Translations under genes and position numbers: made by a program
In this document: piece after piece, positions 24,963-34,156 of the stretch
Layout: each line of letters begins with the position of its first letter
Numbering within the stretch: position 1 is the stretch's first letter
Origin: DASRQK01 sp964436635
GTDB lineage: Bacteria > Bacteroidota > Bacteroidia > Sphingobacteriales > Sphingobacteriaceae
DNA: 47,531 bases
Direction: 5' to 3'
Assembly (NCBI GenBank): GCA_964436635.1
Contig: CAYTDM010000019.1
Location: 1-47,531 of the forward strand
The notes under the pieces: model-generated
What the model was told of the DNA's origin: nothing
Database searches by the model: none
What the model saw: only the letters and a program-made list of their open reading frames with translations

Positions 24963-26471
24963 ATGAAGATAATCATGAAAAATATAAAAAGAATTTTATT
25001 ATTAGCTGTGGCAGGTACCGTGCTACTTAGCTGCGATAAAAGTTTGTTGGATGTTCCAAATGAGAATAATCCAGACTTTAGAAAGGTATATGCGAAAGGT
25101 GATGACGTTGAAAACGTTGCAGCAGGTATCTACAATACACTATACAAGTCAGAACATGGATGGTCACAACCAGGAATTAAAATGATGTTTGCGGTAGCGG
25201 CAGATAATGTGACTTGTTCGCACGGTAACTTTGGAATGTGGCACGCATCGAGTGAGCCGCGTGATTTAGCTTGGGATAATTCACCAGCTTACAGTAATGC
25301 TTCGCAAACACAATGGAATTATGACCGTTCATATGCTGCAATTGCAACTGCAAATAATGTTATTAAGGCGATTCAAGGTGGCGTAGACATTGGTCCGAAT
25401 GGTGTAAACAATGATCGAGTAATGGCAGTGGCACGCATGATGCAAGGGATTGCTTATGGAAACTTAGCCTTGTCGTATGATCGTGCACACATTGTGGATG
25501 AAGAAAAATCTGCAGAGGGTGTGTTGGATGCTTCTTCTTCTTACAAAGATGTGGCTGCGGCTGCTGTAGGTTATTTGGAGCAGGCTTTAACGCACACGAA
25601 TACTACCTTCACCATTCCATCCCATTGGTTTGCATCGGAAGGCAATTTATCTAATCAAGATCTTGCAAAACGAATTCACACCAGTATCGCACGTATTTTG
25701 GCTTATGTGCCAAGAAACAAAACTGAATTGGCGCAAGTGGATTGGAATAAGGTGAAATCGCATGCCGATCAAGGAATCACTACTGATTGGACGGTAGTAG
25801 CAGATGATGCTAACTGGTATGATTTAGGAGGGTATTATTTGACCGTGAATGGTTGGGGAAAAACCGATATGTACACGATTCACATGATGGATCCTGCAAA
25901 TCAGCCTCAGCATTGGCCAAATGTTGCATCATTTACGGCTCCTCCAGCATCCACAAATCCATTGGATAAGCGTTTATTGTCAGATTTTGAATACCAAGGT
26001 TCAAACTCTTTTCAACCAGCACGTGGATATTTCAATTTCTCGAATTATAGATTTAAGCGTCATGATGCGCATTATGCGACCTTTATCGGCCCTAAAGCTC
26101 ATATTTTGAAAGCTGAAAACGACATGTTAAGAGCGGAAGCACGAGCATATACAAACGATGCAGCAGGTGCAGCAGCGATTATCAATGCAGGTACTCGTAC
26201 CACTCGTGGTCAAATGCCAGCTGTTGCAGCGAATCAAGCTGATGTAATTAAAGCCATTCATCATGAGCGTTTTGTTGAGATGTATAACTCAAGCGCAGGT
26301 CTTCAGTTCTTTGAAATGAGAAAATTAGATTTGTTGCAAAAAGGAACACCTTTACATTTCCCTGTTCCAGCAGGAACGCTACAAATTTTTGGCGAGTCAC
26401 TTCCATTCTATACGTTTGGAACGGTTGCCAAAGCAGATGGTATTAATACATCAAACGGTGGTTGGAGATAA
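24963..26471 (+). CDS. SusD/RagB-family substrate-binding lipoprotein
   Basis: A 502-residue lipoprotein that caps the SusC channel on the cell surface. The signal peptide ends VLLSC with Cys24 lipidated (Cys20 if the second ATG at 24975 is used, which gives the more classical start MKNIKRILLLAV). The TPR-type helical SusD fold is seen in the segments ENVAAGIYNTLYK, ARMMQGIAYGNLALSYDRAH and the C-terminal VIKAIHHERFVEMYNSS and FEMRKLDLLQKGTPLHFPVP motifs typical of RagB/SusD. It is cotranscribed with the susC-like gene and followed by a strong terminator. The ligand is unknown. Confidence 0.95.
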   Translation: MKIIMKNIKRILLLAVAGTVLLSCDKSLLDVPNENNPDFRKVYAKGDDVENVAAGIYNTLYKSEHGWSQPGIKMMFAVAADNVTCSHGNFGMWHASSEPRDLAWDNSPAYSNASQTQWNYDRSYAAIATANNVIKAIQGGVDIGPNGVNNDRVMAVARMMQGIAYGNLALSYDRAHIVDEEKSAEGVLDASSSYKDVAAAAVGYLEQALTHTNTTFTIPSHWFASEGNLSNQDLAKRIHTSIARILAYVPRNKTELAQVDWNKVKSHADQGITTDWTVVADDANWYDLGGYYLTVNGWGKTDMYTIHMMDPANQPQHWPNVASFTAPPASTNPLDKRLLSDFEYQGSNSFQPARGYFNFSNYRFKRHDAHYATFIGPKAHILKAENDMLRAEARAYTNDAAGAAAIINAGTRTTRGQMPAVAANQADVIKAIHHERFVEMYNSSAGLQFFEMRKLDLLQKGTPLHFPVPAGTLQIFGESLPFYTFGTVAKADGINTSNGGWR

Positions 26472-26504
26472 TTATTGAAACAAGTCAGTAATTGAATAAA
26501 ATGG

Positions 26505-26539
26505 GAGCTGTCAACTTTTTAGTTGGCAGCTCTTTTTTT
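26505..26539 (+). terminator. Terminator of the susCD operon
   Basis: A 12 bp stem (26505-26516 with 26521-26532, one G-T pair), 4 nt T-rich loop and seven T immediately after. Confidence 0.92.
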
Positions 26540-26586
26540 ATCTACAAGTGCGATTATATATCTATTTCGCAGTGTTTACTGCTGTT

Positions 26587-26688
26587 CAGTTTATGCAAGC
26601 AGCTTGTTTTGCCTTACATACAGTAAATGAAAGCAACTTGTTTTGCCTTCCGTGCAGTAAATGAAAGTAACTTGTTTTTCCTTGATGG
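26587..26688. repeat. Decaying 34 bp tandem repeat, three copies
   Basis: Units at 26587-26620, 26621-26654 and 26655-26688, all with the frame cagt-(t/a)-(t/a)atg-(c/a)-aag-(c/t)-a-(g/a)-cttgtttt-(g/t)-cctt. Copies two and three are closer to each other than to copy one. There are no unique spacers. The array lies between the susCD terminator and the end of smpB and encodes nothing evident. Confidence 0.85.
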
Positions 26689-26721
26689 TGATGATGGGCG
26701 AACGGGTAGAAAGGATTTTCC

Positions 26722-27177
26722 TTAGATTTTTACTTGGCGACCTAACTCGCGCTTGATGTCGCGATCTTTAATGCTGTCGCGCTTATCGAAATCTTTTTTG
26801 CCTTGTGCCAAAGCAATTTCAACCTTTGCAAAACCTCGATCACTGATAAAGAGTTTCAACGGGATGACGGTGTATCCTTTAGTTTCAAGTTTGCTGCGCA
26901 ATTTCTTTAATTCTTTTTTCGTCAGTAATAATTGACGGTCGCGCTTCGCTTCGTGATTATAAAAGGATCCATGCGAAAACTCTGCAATGTGCATATTCCG
27001 GATATAGAGTCCGTCCTCAAAAAAGGAACAGAAAGAATCATTGATGTTCGCCTTGCCTTCACGAATGGATTTAATTTCCGTTCCCAACAGTCGAATACCC
27101 GCAATATAAGTATCCAAAATATGGTACTCGAAATGAGCTTTCTTATTTTTAATTTGAACGTTTTTCGACAAGGCCAT
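26722..27177 (-). CDS. smpB: SsrA-binding protein
   Basis: A 151-residue protein that binds tmRNA and brings it to stalled ribosomes for trans-translation. Family hallmarks are YHILDTYIAGIRLLGTEIKSIREGKANI (about 18-45, quoted only in idea), the NHEAKRDRQLLL segment and the basic C-terminal tail GKKDFDKRDSIKDRDIKREL that enters the decoding centre. The length is normal. A promoter with an exact -7 element lies upstream. The tmRNA gene (ssrA) is not in this window. The start ATG at 27177 gives MALSKNVQIKNKKAHFEY, the standard N-terminus. Confidence 0.98.
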   Translation of the reverse strand: MALSKNVQIKNKKAHFEYHILDTYIAGIRLLGTEIKSIREGKANINDSFCSFFEDGLYIRNMHIAEFSHGSFYNHEAKRDRQLLLTKKELKKLRSKLETKGYTVIPLKLFISDRGFAKVEIALAQGKKDFDKRDSIKDRDIKRELGRQVKI

Positions 27178-27220
27178 TTATCAATATACGATTTTTTTTT
27201 CTAAAATAAAATCCAGGGCA

Positions 27221-27248
27221 CAAAGTTACACTTTTTTTATGTTGCAAA
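27221..27248 (-). promoter_or_regulatory. Predicted smpB promoter
   Basis: On the minus strand TTTG (27245-27248) and TAACTTTG (27221-27228), an exact -7 element, with a 16 nt spacer that is shorter than usual. The leader would be about 40 nt. Confidence 0.5.
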
Positions 27249-27327
27249 TCAATGTAGATTTACCTAAGTTTGGACTTGATTAACAGGGGCGATTAAATTT
27301 TGAATCGTCATTAAATTAAAGCGTGCA

Positions 27328-28392
27328 TTGAGTGAACAGGCTATTTCTCTAGAATATAACAATCCCATCTTGTTGTGGGGGCCTCAGAATGAGAATTTTG
27401 AGATAATTAAAAAGCGGTTTCCAAAATTAAAATTGGTGGCAAGAGGCATTGAAACCAAAGTATTAGGAGATCCGCAAGAGATTTTATTATTCGAAGCATT
27501 TTTCAAAAAATTAATAGACCATATAGACATCTACCAACAGCTAAAACCTGAGGATTTAGATGAGTTATTAGGGTCTTTCTCAGCACGCATCAGAGCCAGT
27601 GGGGATGGTCAAGCTCCAGAAAATAATCACGATCAGGATGCCACCAAGGTAACAGATGGAGTAAATACCAGCCAACAAACTAATACCAGTGAACAAGCTA
27701 AAAGTGGGGAAGCAGAAAGGGTGCCAAAAGGACTCGGAGAACCCATTGTTTACGGTCCGAATGGATTGGTCGTCCGCGCGCGAACTCCGAACCAGAAAAA
27801 AATGGTGGAGAGTCTTCAAAAGAACGATATTCTATTTGCTATTGGTCCTGCGGGTACTGGTAAAACGTACACGGCAGTCGCTTTAGCGGTGAGGGCATTG
27901 AGAAATAAAGAAGTGAAACGGATCATTTTGACCAGACCTGCAGTGGAAGCCGGAGAAAACTTAGGGTTTTTGCCTGGCGACCTAAAAGAAAAAATCGACC
28001 CGTACTTGCGTCCACTTTACGATGCTTTAGACGATATGATCCCTTCGGAAAAGTTAAAAACATTCTTAGAAAATAGAACCATTGAAGTCGCTCCATTGGC
28101 TTTTATGCGTGGGCGCACGTTGGATAATTGTTTTGTCATTTTGGATGAAGCACAAAATGCGACGGATACTCAGTTAAAAATGTTTTTAACCCGGATGGGA
28201 CCTACAGCAAAATTTATTATAACCGGTGACGTTACCCAAATCGACTTGCCGAAAAAGCAACAGTCCGGACTAAATAATGCATTGAACATTTTAGAGAATA
28301 TTGAAGGGATCGACCGCATTTTCTTAAGCGGAGGGGATGTGGTTCGACATAAATTAGTAAAACGGATTTTGAAGGCATACGGCGATATTTAA
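27328..28392 (+). CDS. PhoH-family ATPase (PhoH-like, KH + P-loop)
   Basis: A 354-residue cytosolic NTPase of the PhoH/YbeZ family. A small N-terminal KH-like region (about 20-90, with FPKLKLVARGIETKVLGD) is followed by a polar Gln/Asn/Asp/Ser-rich linker (about 91-130) and the PhoH ATPase domain with Walker A GPAGTGKT (173-180) and Walker B FVILDEAQN (DEAQ at 273-276). In other bacteria the family acts in ribosome maturation and RNA metabolism together with the endonuclease YbeY; ybeY is not here. The start is a TTG: no ATG or GTG fits, and the next residues SEQAISLEYNNP match the family's short N-terminus. purC follows 59 bases later on the same strand. Confidence 0.94.
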   Translation: MSEQAISLEYNNPILLWGPQNENFEIIKKRFPKLKLVARGIETKVLGDPQEILLFEAFFKKLIDHIDIYQQLKPEDLDELLGSFSARIRASGDGQAPENNHDQDATKVTDGVNTSQQTNTSEQAKSGEAERVPKGLGEPIVYGPNGLVVRARTPNQKKMVESLQKNDILFAIGPAGTGKTYTAVALAVRALRNKEVKRIILTRPAVEAGENLGFLPGDLKEKIDPYLRPLYDALDDMIPSEKLKTFLENRTIEVAPLAFMRGRTLDNCFVILDEAQNATDTQLKMFLTRMGPTAKFIITGDVTQIDLPKKQQSGLNNALNILENIEGIDRIFLSGGDVVRHKLVKRILKAYGDI

Positions 28393-28451
28393 TCGCAAGT
28401 TTTCAAACTGACTTTCTAAAAAGAAAAAAGAATATTATTGCTCCACCATAC

Positions 28452-29408
28452 ATGAACACAATTAGAGAAACAAACTTTCAATTCCAAGGACAGACATCGT
28501 TTTATAGAGGTAAGGTTAGGGATGTATATGCCATCGATCACCAATATTTAGTTATGGTGGCGACCGATCGTATATCGGCATTTGATGTGGTTTTGCCTCG
28601 CCCGATTCCCTATAAAGGACAAGTTTTAAATCAAATTGCGGCTAAATTTTTAGAAGCAACGAAAGATATTGTGGAAAATTGGGTGCTGTCGGTACCAGAT
28701 CCATCCGTGACCATTGGACGCGTGTGTGAACCATTTAAAGTGGAAATGGTGATTCGAGGATATCTGTCTGGACATGCTTGGAGAGAATACAGTGCTGGAA
28801 GAAGAAGTGTTTGTGGGGTGGCTTTGCCGGAAGGGTTGCGTGAAAATGATCCGCTTCCAAATCCCATCATTACGCCGACCACCAAGGCTGCAGTGGGGCA
28901 TGACGAAGACATTTCAAGAGAAGATATTTTAAGTAGAGGCATTGTTTCAGAGGAAGATTACATTCAACTTGAACACTATACGCAGGTTCTTTTTAAACGC
29001 GGTACAGAAATGGCCAAAGAAAAGGGGCTTATTTTAGTAGATACGAAATACGAATTTGGGAAAGCAGACGGAAAGATTTTCCTTATTGATGAAATTCATA
29101 CCCCAGATTCTTCCCGCTACTTTTATGCAGATGGATACGAGGAACGCCAAGAACAAGGGACGCCTCAGAAGCAATTATCCAAAGAGTTTGTTCGTAAATG
29201 GTTAATTGAGAATGGATTCCAAGGTAAAGATGGCCAGCAAGTTCCTGAAATGACGGATGAAATAGTATCATCCATTTCAGAACGTTACATTGAACTCTAT
29301 GAGCATATCACCGGAGAACCGTTTCAAAAACCAGCCAATGTAGATGCAGTACTTGAACGCGTTGAATCCAATATATTAGCTGCATTAGCAGCATTGAAAA
29401 ATGGATAA
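28452..29408 (+). CDS. purC: Phosphoribosylaminoimidazole-succinocarboxamide synthase (SAICAR synthase)
   Basis: A 318-residue enzyme of purine synthesis that joins CAIR and aspartate with ATP to give SAICAR. The family motifs are clear: YRGKVRDVYAIDHQYLVMVA near the N-terminus, TDRISAFDVVLPRPIPYKG, EMVIRGYLSGHAWREY, TPTTKAAVGHDEDIS and LVDTKYEFGKADGKIFLIDE with the ATP/metal acidic residues, then TPDSSRYF. This is the longer bacterial/eukaryotic form (about 300 residues). It lies between phoH and rnz on the same strand; rnz begins 27 bases after its stop. Confidence 0.98.
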   Translation: MNTIRETNFQFQGQTSFYRGKVRDVYAIDHQYLVMVATDRISAFDVVLPRPIPYKGQVLNQIAAKFLEATKDIVENWVLSVPDPSVTIGRVCEPFKVEMVIRGYLSGHAWREYSAGRRSVCGVALPEGLRENDPLPNPIITPTTKAAVGHDEDISREDILSRGIVSEEDYIQLEHYTQVLFKRGTEMAKEKGLILVDTKYEFGKADGKIFLIDEIHTPDSSRYFYADGYEERQEQGTPQKQLSKEFVRKWLIENGFQGKDGQQVPEMTDEIVSSISERYIELYEHITGEPFQKPANVDAVLERVESNILAALAALKNG

Positions 29409-29435
29409 AAAGATCACTATGAATGGGGGGCCAGC

Positions 29436-30347
29436 ATGAATTTCGAAGTTTTAATACTCGGAAGCAGCTCGGCAACGCCCATGCATGGTCGACACCCAAC
29501 TGCTCAAATCGTAGCGAACACTGAACAACATTATTTAGTGGATTGTGGGGAAGGTACCCAAATGCAGCTCGCTAAATTTGGTGTAAAACAGAACCGGATT
29601 AAAGCCATTTTCATCAGTCACCTTCATGGAGATCATTTTTTAGGATTGCCGGGGCTGCTTTCATCCATGCATTTAATGGGTAGAAAATCGGCATTGAGCC
29701 TTTTTGGTCCGCCGGGCATGAAGGAAATATTGGAGCTCCAGTTCAAGTATTCAGAGACCGATTTGCGCTTTGACCTTCACTATTTTACTACCCAACAGGA
29801 AGGCGAACAACTAATATTTGAAGACGAGTTTGTGCAGGTATACAGTTTTCCTCTCGATCATCGCATTCCATGTACGGGGTTTAAATTTGTGGAACAACCT
29901 AAGCAACCACGATTAATTACTGAGTTAGTCGAACGATTAGGAGTGCCAAAACCCTATTACAAATTAATAAAGCGCGGCGTGGATTATATCGATCCGCACG
30001 GGAAGGTGCATGCTTGGCAAAGCTTGACATTTCCTTCAACAAAGCCAAAATCATACGCTTATTGTTCCGATACAGCTGCGACGGGCCGCTATTTGCCCTA
30101 TATTCAAGATGTGGATCTGCTTTATCATGAAGCGACCTTCTTGCACGACATGAAGAGCCGTGCGGACGAGACTCATCACACGACTGCCTTGGAAGCAGGA
30201 GAAGTGGCTCGCGAGGCCCAGGTGAAACAACTAATCATTGGTCACTTTTCAGCGAGATACAAAGATCTACAGCCTTTGCATCATGAGGCGAGTCAAGTAT
30301 TTTCCCATTGTCATTTGGCAACTGAAGGAAAATGGTATGCTATCTAA
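29436..30347 (+). CDS. rnz: Ribonuclease Z (tRNA 3' endonuclease)
   Basis: A 303-residue metallo-beta-lactamase-fold enzyme that trims the 3' trailer of tRNA precursors. The zinc motif HLHGDH is at residues 62-67, preceded by LVDCGEGTQMQL, and the later SDTA and HHTTALEAGEVA motifs (His for zinc) and GHFSARYKD near the C-terminus are all present. The length fits RNase Z of the short form. The ATG follows a purine-rich run (gaatggggggccagc), one of the few Shine-Dalgarno-like sites in the window. In genomes whose tRNA genes lack CCA, as the tRNA gene in this window does, this enzyme is expected to be the main 3' processing nuclease. Confidence 0.96.
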   Translation: MNFEVLILGSSSATPMHGRHPTAQIVANTEQHYLVDCGEGTQMQLAKFGVKQNRIKAIFISHLHGDHFLGLPGLLSSMHLMGRKSALSLFGPPGMKEILELQFKYSETDLRFDLHYFTTQQEGEQLIFEDEFVQVYSFPLDHRIPCTGFKFVEQPKQPRLITELVERLGVPKPYYKLIKRGVDYIDPHGKVHAWQSLTFPSTKPKSYAYCSDTAATGRYLPYIQDVDLLYHEATFLHDMKSRADETHHTTALEAGEVAREAQVKQLIIGHFSARYKDLQPLHHEASQVFSHCHLATEGKWYAI

Positions 30348-30407
30348 TTGATAGAATTACAATCTTTTGACCCTTTTTCCACTCACTTATCCTTAAATTT
30401 AACAACG

Positions 30408-30415
30408 TATATTTG
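30408..30415 (+). promoter_or_regulatory. Predicted -7 element of the his operon
   Basis: TATATTTG, an exact match, seven bases before the hisC ATG. The transcript would be nearly leaderless. No clear TTTG stands 19-21 nt upstream and I see no His-codon leader peptide or attenuator. Confidence 0.5.
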
Positions 30416-30422
30416 AATAATT

Positions 30423-31523
30423 ATGAATGCCGAATTTAATTTAGATTTACTCCTTCGAGACAACATTCGAAAGCTTACACCTTACTCCTCCGCCAGAGAT
30501 GAGTTTCAAGGTGAGGCGCGTGTATTTTTAGATGCCAATGAAAATCCATATGGTTCTCCCCTGATGGATGAACAGGGATCTCATACATTCGAAGCGTCCC
30601 ATCAGGCATTCAATCGCTATCCTGATCCCCTTCAACAGGAATTAAAGGAACGCATTAGCCGAATTAAAGGGGTGCCCACTCAGCATATTTTTCTTGGGAA
30701 TGGCAGCGACGAAGCGATCGATTTATTAATCAGAGCATTTTGTGAGCCTGGAAAGGATAATGTAATCGTCCTACCGCCTACCTATGGGATGTACGAAGTT
30801 TCGGCGAATATTCATGACATTGAGTTGAAGTCGGTGCCGCTAAACGCAAATTTTCAGCTTGACTTAGAGGGAATTGCGGAAGCCATTAATGAACAGACAA
30901 AAATTATTTTTGTCTGTTCTCCAAACAATCCCACTGGAAATTCCATATATCGGGAAGATATAGAGACGCTGCTTGTTAATTTCAATGGATTGGTAGTGGT
31001 CGATGAAGCGTATATTAATTTTGCGAAGCAAAAAACCTTCATTCAAGAATTGACAGAATACGCAAATTTAGTCGTGTTGCAAACCTTTTCTAAAGCTTGG
31101 GGCTTAGCGGGATTGCGACTGGGCATGGCATTTGGAAGTTCAGAGTTAATTAATGTGCTGAATAAAATTAAAGCACCTTATAATATAAATTCAGCGACCC
31201 AAGCATATGCCATGAAGGCCCTGGATCAGTTGGATACGGTCAACGCTTGGATTCGTCAAACCGTCGAAGAACGCCAACGCTTAGCGATTCGTTTGAACGA
31301 TTTAGCCATCGTTACCCAGGTTTACCCTTCGGATGCGAACTTTTTATTAGTTAGAACAAAGGATGCGAAAAAAATTCATCAAAAATTGATGGAACAAGGC
31401 ATCATTGTGAGGGATCGTTCGAAAGTGGTGCTTTGTGAAGGATGTTTGCGGATCACCATTGGCACCCCAAATGAAAACGATGATTTATTTGCTGCTTTAT
31501 CGGCTTTGGATCAGAATTTTTAA
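30423..31523 (+). CDS. hisC: Histidinol-phosphate aminotransferase
   Basis: A 366-residue fold-type I PLP aminotransferase that converts imidazole acetol phosphate and glutamate to histidinol phosphate. Visible are FLDANENPYGSP (35-46), NRYPDPLQ (64-71), LGNGSDEAIDLL (91-102), CSPNNPTGN (165-173), VVVDEAYINF (191-200) and the PLP lysine Lys224 in TFSKAWGLAGLRLG. It is the first gene of a his cluster that lacks hisG and hisD, which must lie elsewhere. hisB follows 39 bases later. Confidence 0.97.
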   Translation: MNAEFNLDLLLRDNIRKLTPYSSARDEFQGEARVFLDANENPYGSPLMDEQGSHTFEASHQAFNRYPDPLQQELKERISRIKGVPTQHIFLGNGSDEAIDLLIRAFCEPGKDNVIVLPPTYGMYEVSANIHDIELKSVPLNANFQLDLEGIAEAINEQTKIIFVCSPNNPTGNSIYREDIETLLVNFNGLVVVDEAYINFAKQKTFIQELTEYANLVVLQTFSKAWGLAGLRLGMAFGSSELINVLNKIKAPYNINSATQAYAMKALDQLDTVNAWIRQTVEERQRLAIRLNDLAIVTQVYPSDANFLLVRTKDAKKIHQKLMEQGIIVRDRSKVVLCEGCLRITIGTPNENDDLFAALSALDQNF

Positions 31524-31562
31524 AATTAACCACCTTGAAATAGGTAGTTGTTATTGAATATC

Positions 31563-32714
31563 ATGGAATTGACAAGAAAAAAAATATTATTTATAGACCG
31601 GGACGGGACTTTGGCCCTGGAACCTGAAGACGAGCAATTGGATGCGGTTGAAAAACTAATTTTTTACCCAGGAGCTTTGCACTATTTGCCTAAAATCGCT
31701 AAAGAATTAGACTACGAATTGGTCATGGTGACGAATCAAGATGGTTTGGGAACCGATTCACATCCTGAGGAGCATTTTTGGCCGGTCCATGAATTGATTT
31801 TACGGACATTTGCTGGAGAAGGCGCCTCATTCAATGCCGTTCATATTGATCGGACCTTTCCCGCCGAAGGAGCGACTACTCGAAAGCCTGGTGTCGGGAT
31901 GCTTCAAGAATATTTTGACGAAAAACGATACGATTTAGCAAACTCTTTTGTGATCGGGGATCGGGTGAACGATTTGAAATTGGCTGAAAATTTGGGCGCT
32001 AAGGCCATTTGGTTAACTAACGCTTCGAGTCTACAGGAAAGTTTGGGGGCGAAAGAGAATTGGTCGGTCCAGCCGGAGACTATTGCATTGCAAACAGCAG
32101 CTTGGGAAGAAATTTATGCTTTTCTTCGCTTAGGGCAAAGAAAGGTTGTGCATGCGCGAAAAACTCGAGAAACCAATATCCACATTGAAATGGATTTAGA
32201 TGGTAGAGGGCAAAGTTCCATACATACAGGATTGGGGTTTTTCGATCACATGTTAGATCAATTGGCGAAACACGGACAAATGGATTTATCTATTCAAGTC
32301 CAAGGAGATTTGGAGGTGGATGAACACCACACCATCGAAGATACTGGAATCGCATTAGGCGAAGCATTTGCGCTTGCATTAGGGAATAAACGCGGCGTCG
32401 AACGCTATGCATTTGTCTTGCCTATGGATGATTGTTTGGCCCAAGTGGCGATCGATTTTGGCGGGCGCAATTGGATTGTTTGGGATGCGGAATTTAAGCG
32501 CGAAATGATAGGGGACATGCCTACAGAAATGTTTTTTCATTTTTTTAAATCCTTTTCAGATGCAGCAAAATGTAATTTGAATATCCAGGCAAGCGGAACC
32601 AATGAACATCATAAAATTGAATCCATTTTTAAAGCGTTTGCGAAAGCGATCAGGAAAGCGGTTAAAAGAGATGTGAACTTTTTAGAGATTCCCAGCACGA
32701 AAGGTACCTTATAA
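31563..32714 (+). CDS. hisB: Bifunctional histidinol-phosphatase / imidazoleglycerol-phosphate dehydratase
   Basis: A 383-residue fusion enzyme catalysing two histidine steps. The N-terminal HAD phosphatase (1 to about 165) has the nucleophile motif DRDGT (Asp12, Asp14), TNQDG and GDRVNDLKLAENLG. The C-terminal dehydratase (from about 195) has RETNIHIEMDLDG, FFDHMLDQ, the metal motif DEHHTIEDTG and a second EHHKIES. This fused form is known from enterobacteria and Bacteroidota. I take the ATG at 31563; an upstream TTG at 31548 is in frame but unneeded. The second domain acts before hisC and the first after it. Confidence 0.97.
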   Translation: MELTRKKILFIDRDGTLALEPEDEQLDAVEKLIFYPGALHYLPKIAKELDYELVMVTNQDGLGTDSHPEEHFWPVHELILRTFAGEGASFNAVHIDRTFPAEGATTRKPGVGMLQEYFDEKRYDLANSFVIGDRVNDLKLAENLGAKAIWLTNASSLQESLGAKENWSVQPETIALQTAAWEEIYAFLRLGQRKVVHARKTRETNIHIEMDLDGRGQSSIHTGLGFFDHMLDQLAKHGQMDLSIQVQGDLEVDEHHTIEDTGIALGEAFALALGNKRGVERYAFVLPMDDCLAQVAIDFGGRNWIVWDAEFKREMIGDMPTEMFFHFFKSFSDAAKCNLNIQASGTNEHHKIESIFKAFAKAIRKAVKRDVNFLEIPSTKGTL

Positions 32715-32755
32715 GGAAACGGGCAAAAAAGAGAAGTAGAAATTCTGAAGGTAAA

Positions 32756-33376
32756 ATGGAAAACAAGTTGAATCAGCGAAAAATAGGAATTGTCAACTAC
32801 GGCGCAGGCAATATTTTTTCACTTTGTACTGCACTCGAAAGAATAGGTTTAGAATACGGGATGATTCATTCACCCAGCGATTTAGATGGCTATAAACGTG
32901 TAATTATCCCTGGAGTCGGGCATGCAGGAAAGGCGATGGAAAAATTAAAGGAGTCGGGAATGATCGATGCTTTATTAGACTTAAAAATTCCGGTATTAGG
33001 CATCTGTGTGGGCATGCAATTGCTAACTCGCTATTCTGAAGAGGGAAATAGCGATTTATTAGGTGTTTTTCCTTTGAACACGGTGCATTTCAATCATAAA
33101 ATGAACTTAAAAATACCGCATATGGGTTGGAATACGGTTTCTGTGATTCAAAATCATCCATTATTCTTGCATGTAGATCAAGACTCGTATTTTTACTTCG
33201 TTCACTCGTATTATGTTCCGTTTGATGACCAATATACGATTGGTACCGCTGAATATGGTACGAAATATGCGGCTGCTATCGCACATAAAAACTTTTTCGG
33301 GGTCCAATTTCACCCTGAAAAATCTGGAAAAGCCGGGGAGCAGGTGTTACTGAACTTTGCTTCCAATATTTATTAA
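32756..33376 (+). CDS. hisH: Imidazole glycerol phosphate synthase, glutamine amidotransferase subunit
   Basis: A 206-residue class I glutaminase that feeds ammonia to HisF. The triad is visible: Cys84 in GICVGMQLL, and His186 and Glu188 in GVQFHPEKSG. IGIVNYGAGNIFSL at 10-23 and PGVGHAG at 52-58 (oxyanion region) are typical. It lies 41 bases after hisB and 18 bases before hisA. Confidence 0.97.
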   Translation: MENKLNQRKIGIVNYGAGNIFSLCTALERIGLEYGMIHSPSDLDGYKRVIIPGVGHAGKAMEKLKESGMIDALLDLKIPVLGICVGMQLLTRYSEEGNSDLLGVFPLNTVHFNHKMNLKIPHMGWNTVSVIQNHPLFLHVDQDSYFYFVHSYYVPFDDQYTIGTAEYGTKYAAAIAHKNFFGVQFHPEKSGKAGEQVLLNFASNIY

Positions 33377-33394
33377 TAAAGAATCCGAAATATT

Positions 33395-34144
33395 ATGTAT
33401 ATCATACCCGCAATAGATGTTTTAGACCAAAAAGTGGTCAGATTAAGAGAAGGAAATTACCAAGACATTACGACCTACCCGGTTACTTTGGAAGAGATGA
33501 TAGAGAAGTTCCAAGCCAATGGGACCGAATTGATTCACATCATCGATTTAAATGGGGCAAAGGGCGATTTCAGCAATCAATCTTATTTATTTGATGTATT
33601 GAAACGCACGGAAGTAAAAGTTCAATACGGTGGTGGCGTTCGAAGTGTAGAGATGGTTAAGAAATTAATCGAAGAAGGCGTGTATCGAGTGATTGTCGGT
33701 ACCCAAGCCATCACTAATCCCTCGTTTTTGGACGAACTCAGTGTGTTAAGTTGTGGAAAAGATCAGTGCTCAGATCAAATCGTGGTGGCCATCGATGTAT
33801 TGGATGAAGTCATTAAGTATTCTGGCTGGCAAGAATCCTCGCCCATTAAATTAATGGAATTTATGGATCGCTGTTTAAGTTTAGGTTTTTTCCGCTTCTT
33901 ATGCACCGATATTAATAAGGATGGAAAATTGGGTGGAGCAGGAATTGAATTATATAAAAAGCTATTAAATCATTCTCCCATTATTAAGTTAATCGCATCC
34001 GGTGGGATCAGTTCCATGAAAGATATTGAAGAATTAAGCCAAATTAATATTGAATCCTGTGTGGTTGGGAAGGCTATCTATGAAGAGCGCATTTCCATAG
34101 AAGAAATTCAGGCTTGGAATTTAAAATCCTTAGTTCGCTTTTAA
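33395..34144 (+). CDS. hisA: ProFAR isomerase (HisA)
   Basis: A 249-residue (beta-alpha)8-barrel enzyme that isomerises ProFAR to PRFAR. The N-terminus MYIIPAIDVLDQKVVRL carries catalytic Asp8; QYGGGVRS, VIVGTQAITNP and VAIDVLDE (second catalytic Asp) follow, and the C-terminal phosphate site is IASGGISS. Length is normal. It lies between hisH and hisF. Confidence 0.97.
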   Translation: MYIIPAIDVLDQKVVRLREGNYQDITTYPVTLEEMIEKFQANGTELIHIIDLNGAKGDFSNQSYLFDVLKRTEVKVQYGGGVRSVEMVKKLIEEGVYRVIVGTQAITNPSFLDELSVLSCGKDQCSDQIVVAIDVLDEVIKYSGWQESSPIKLMEFMDRCLSLGFFRFLCTDINKDGKLGGAGIELYKKLLNHSPIIKLIASGGISSMKDIEELSQINIESCVVGKAIYEERISIEEIQAWNLKSLVRF

Positions 34145-34156
34145 TTTATCCGGAAG

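Noticed and set aside
26587..26688. CRISPR array or REP-type mobile repeat
   Set aside because: The 34 bp units touch each other, decay gradually and have no spacers or inverted structure.
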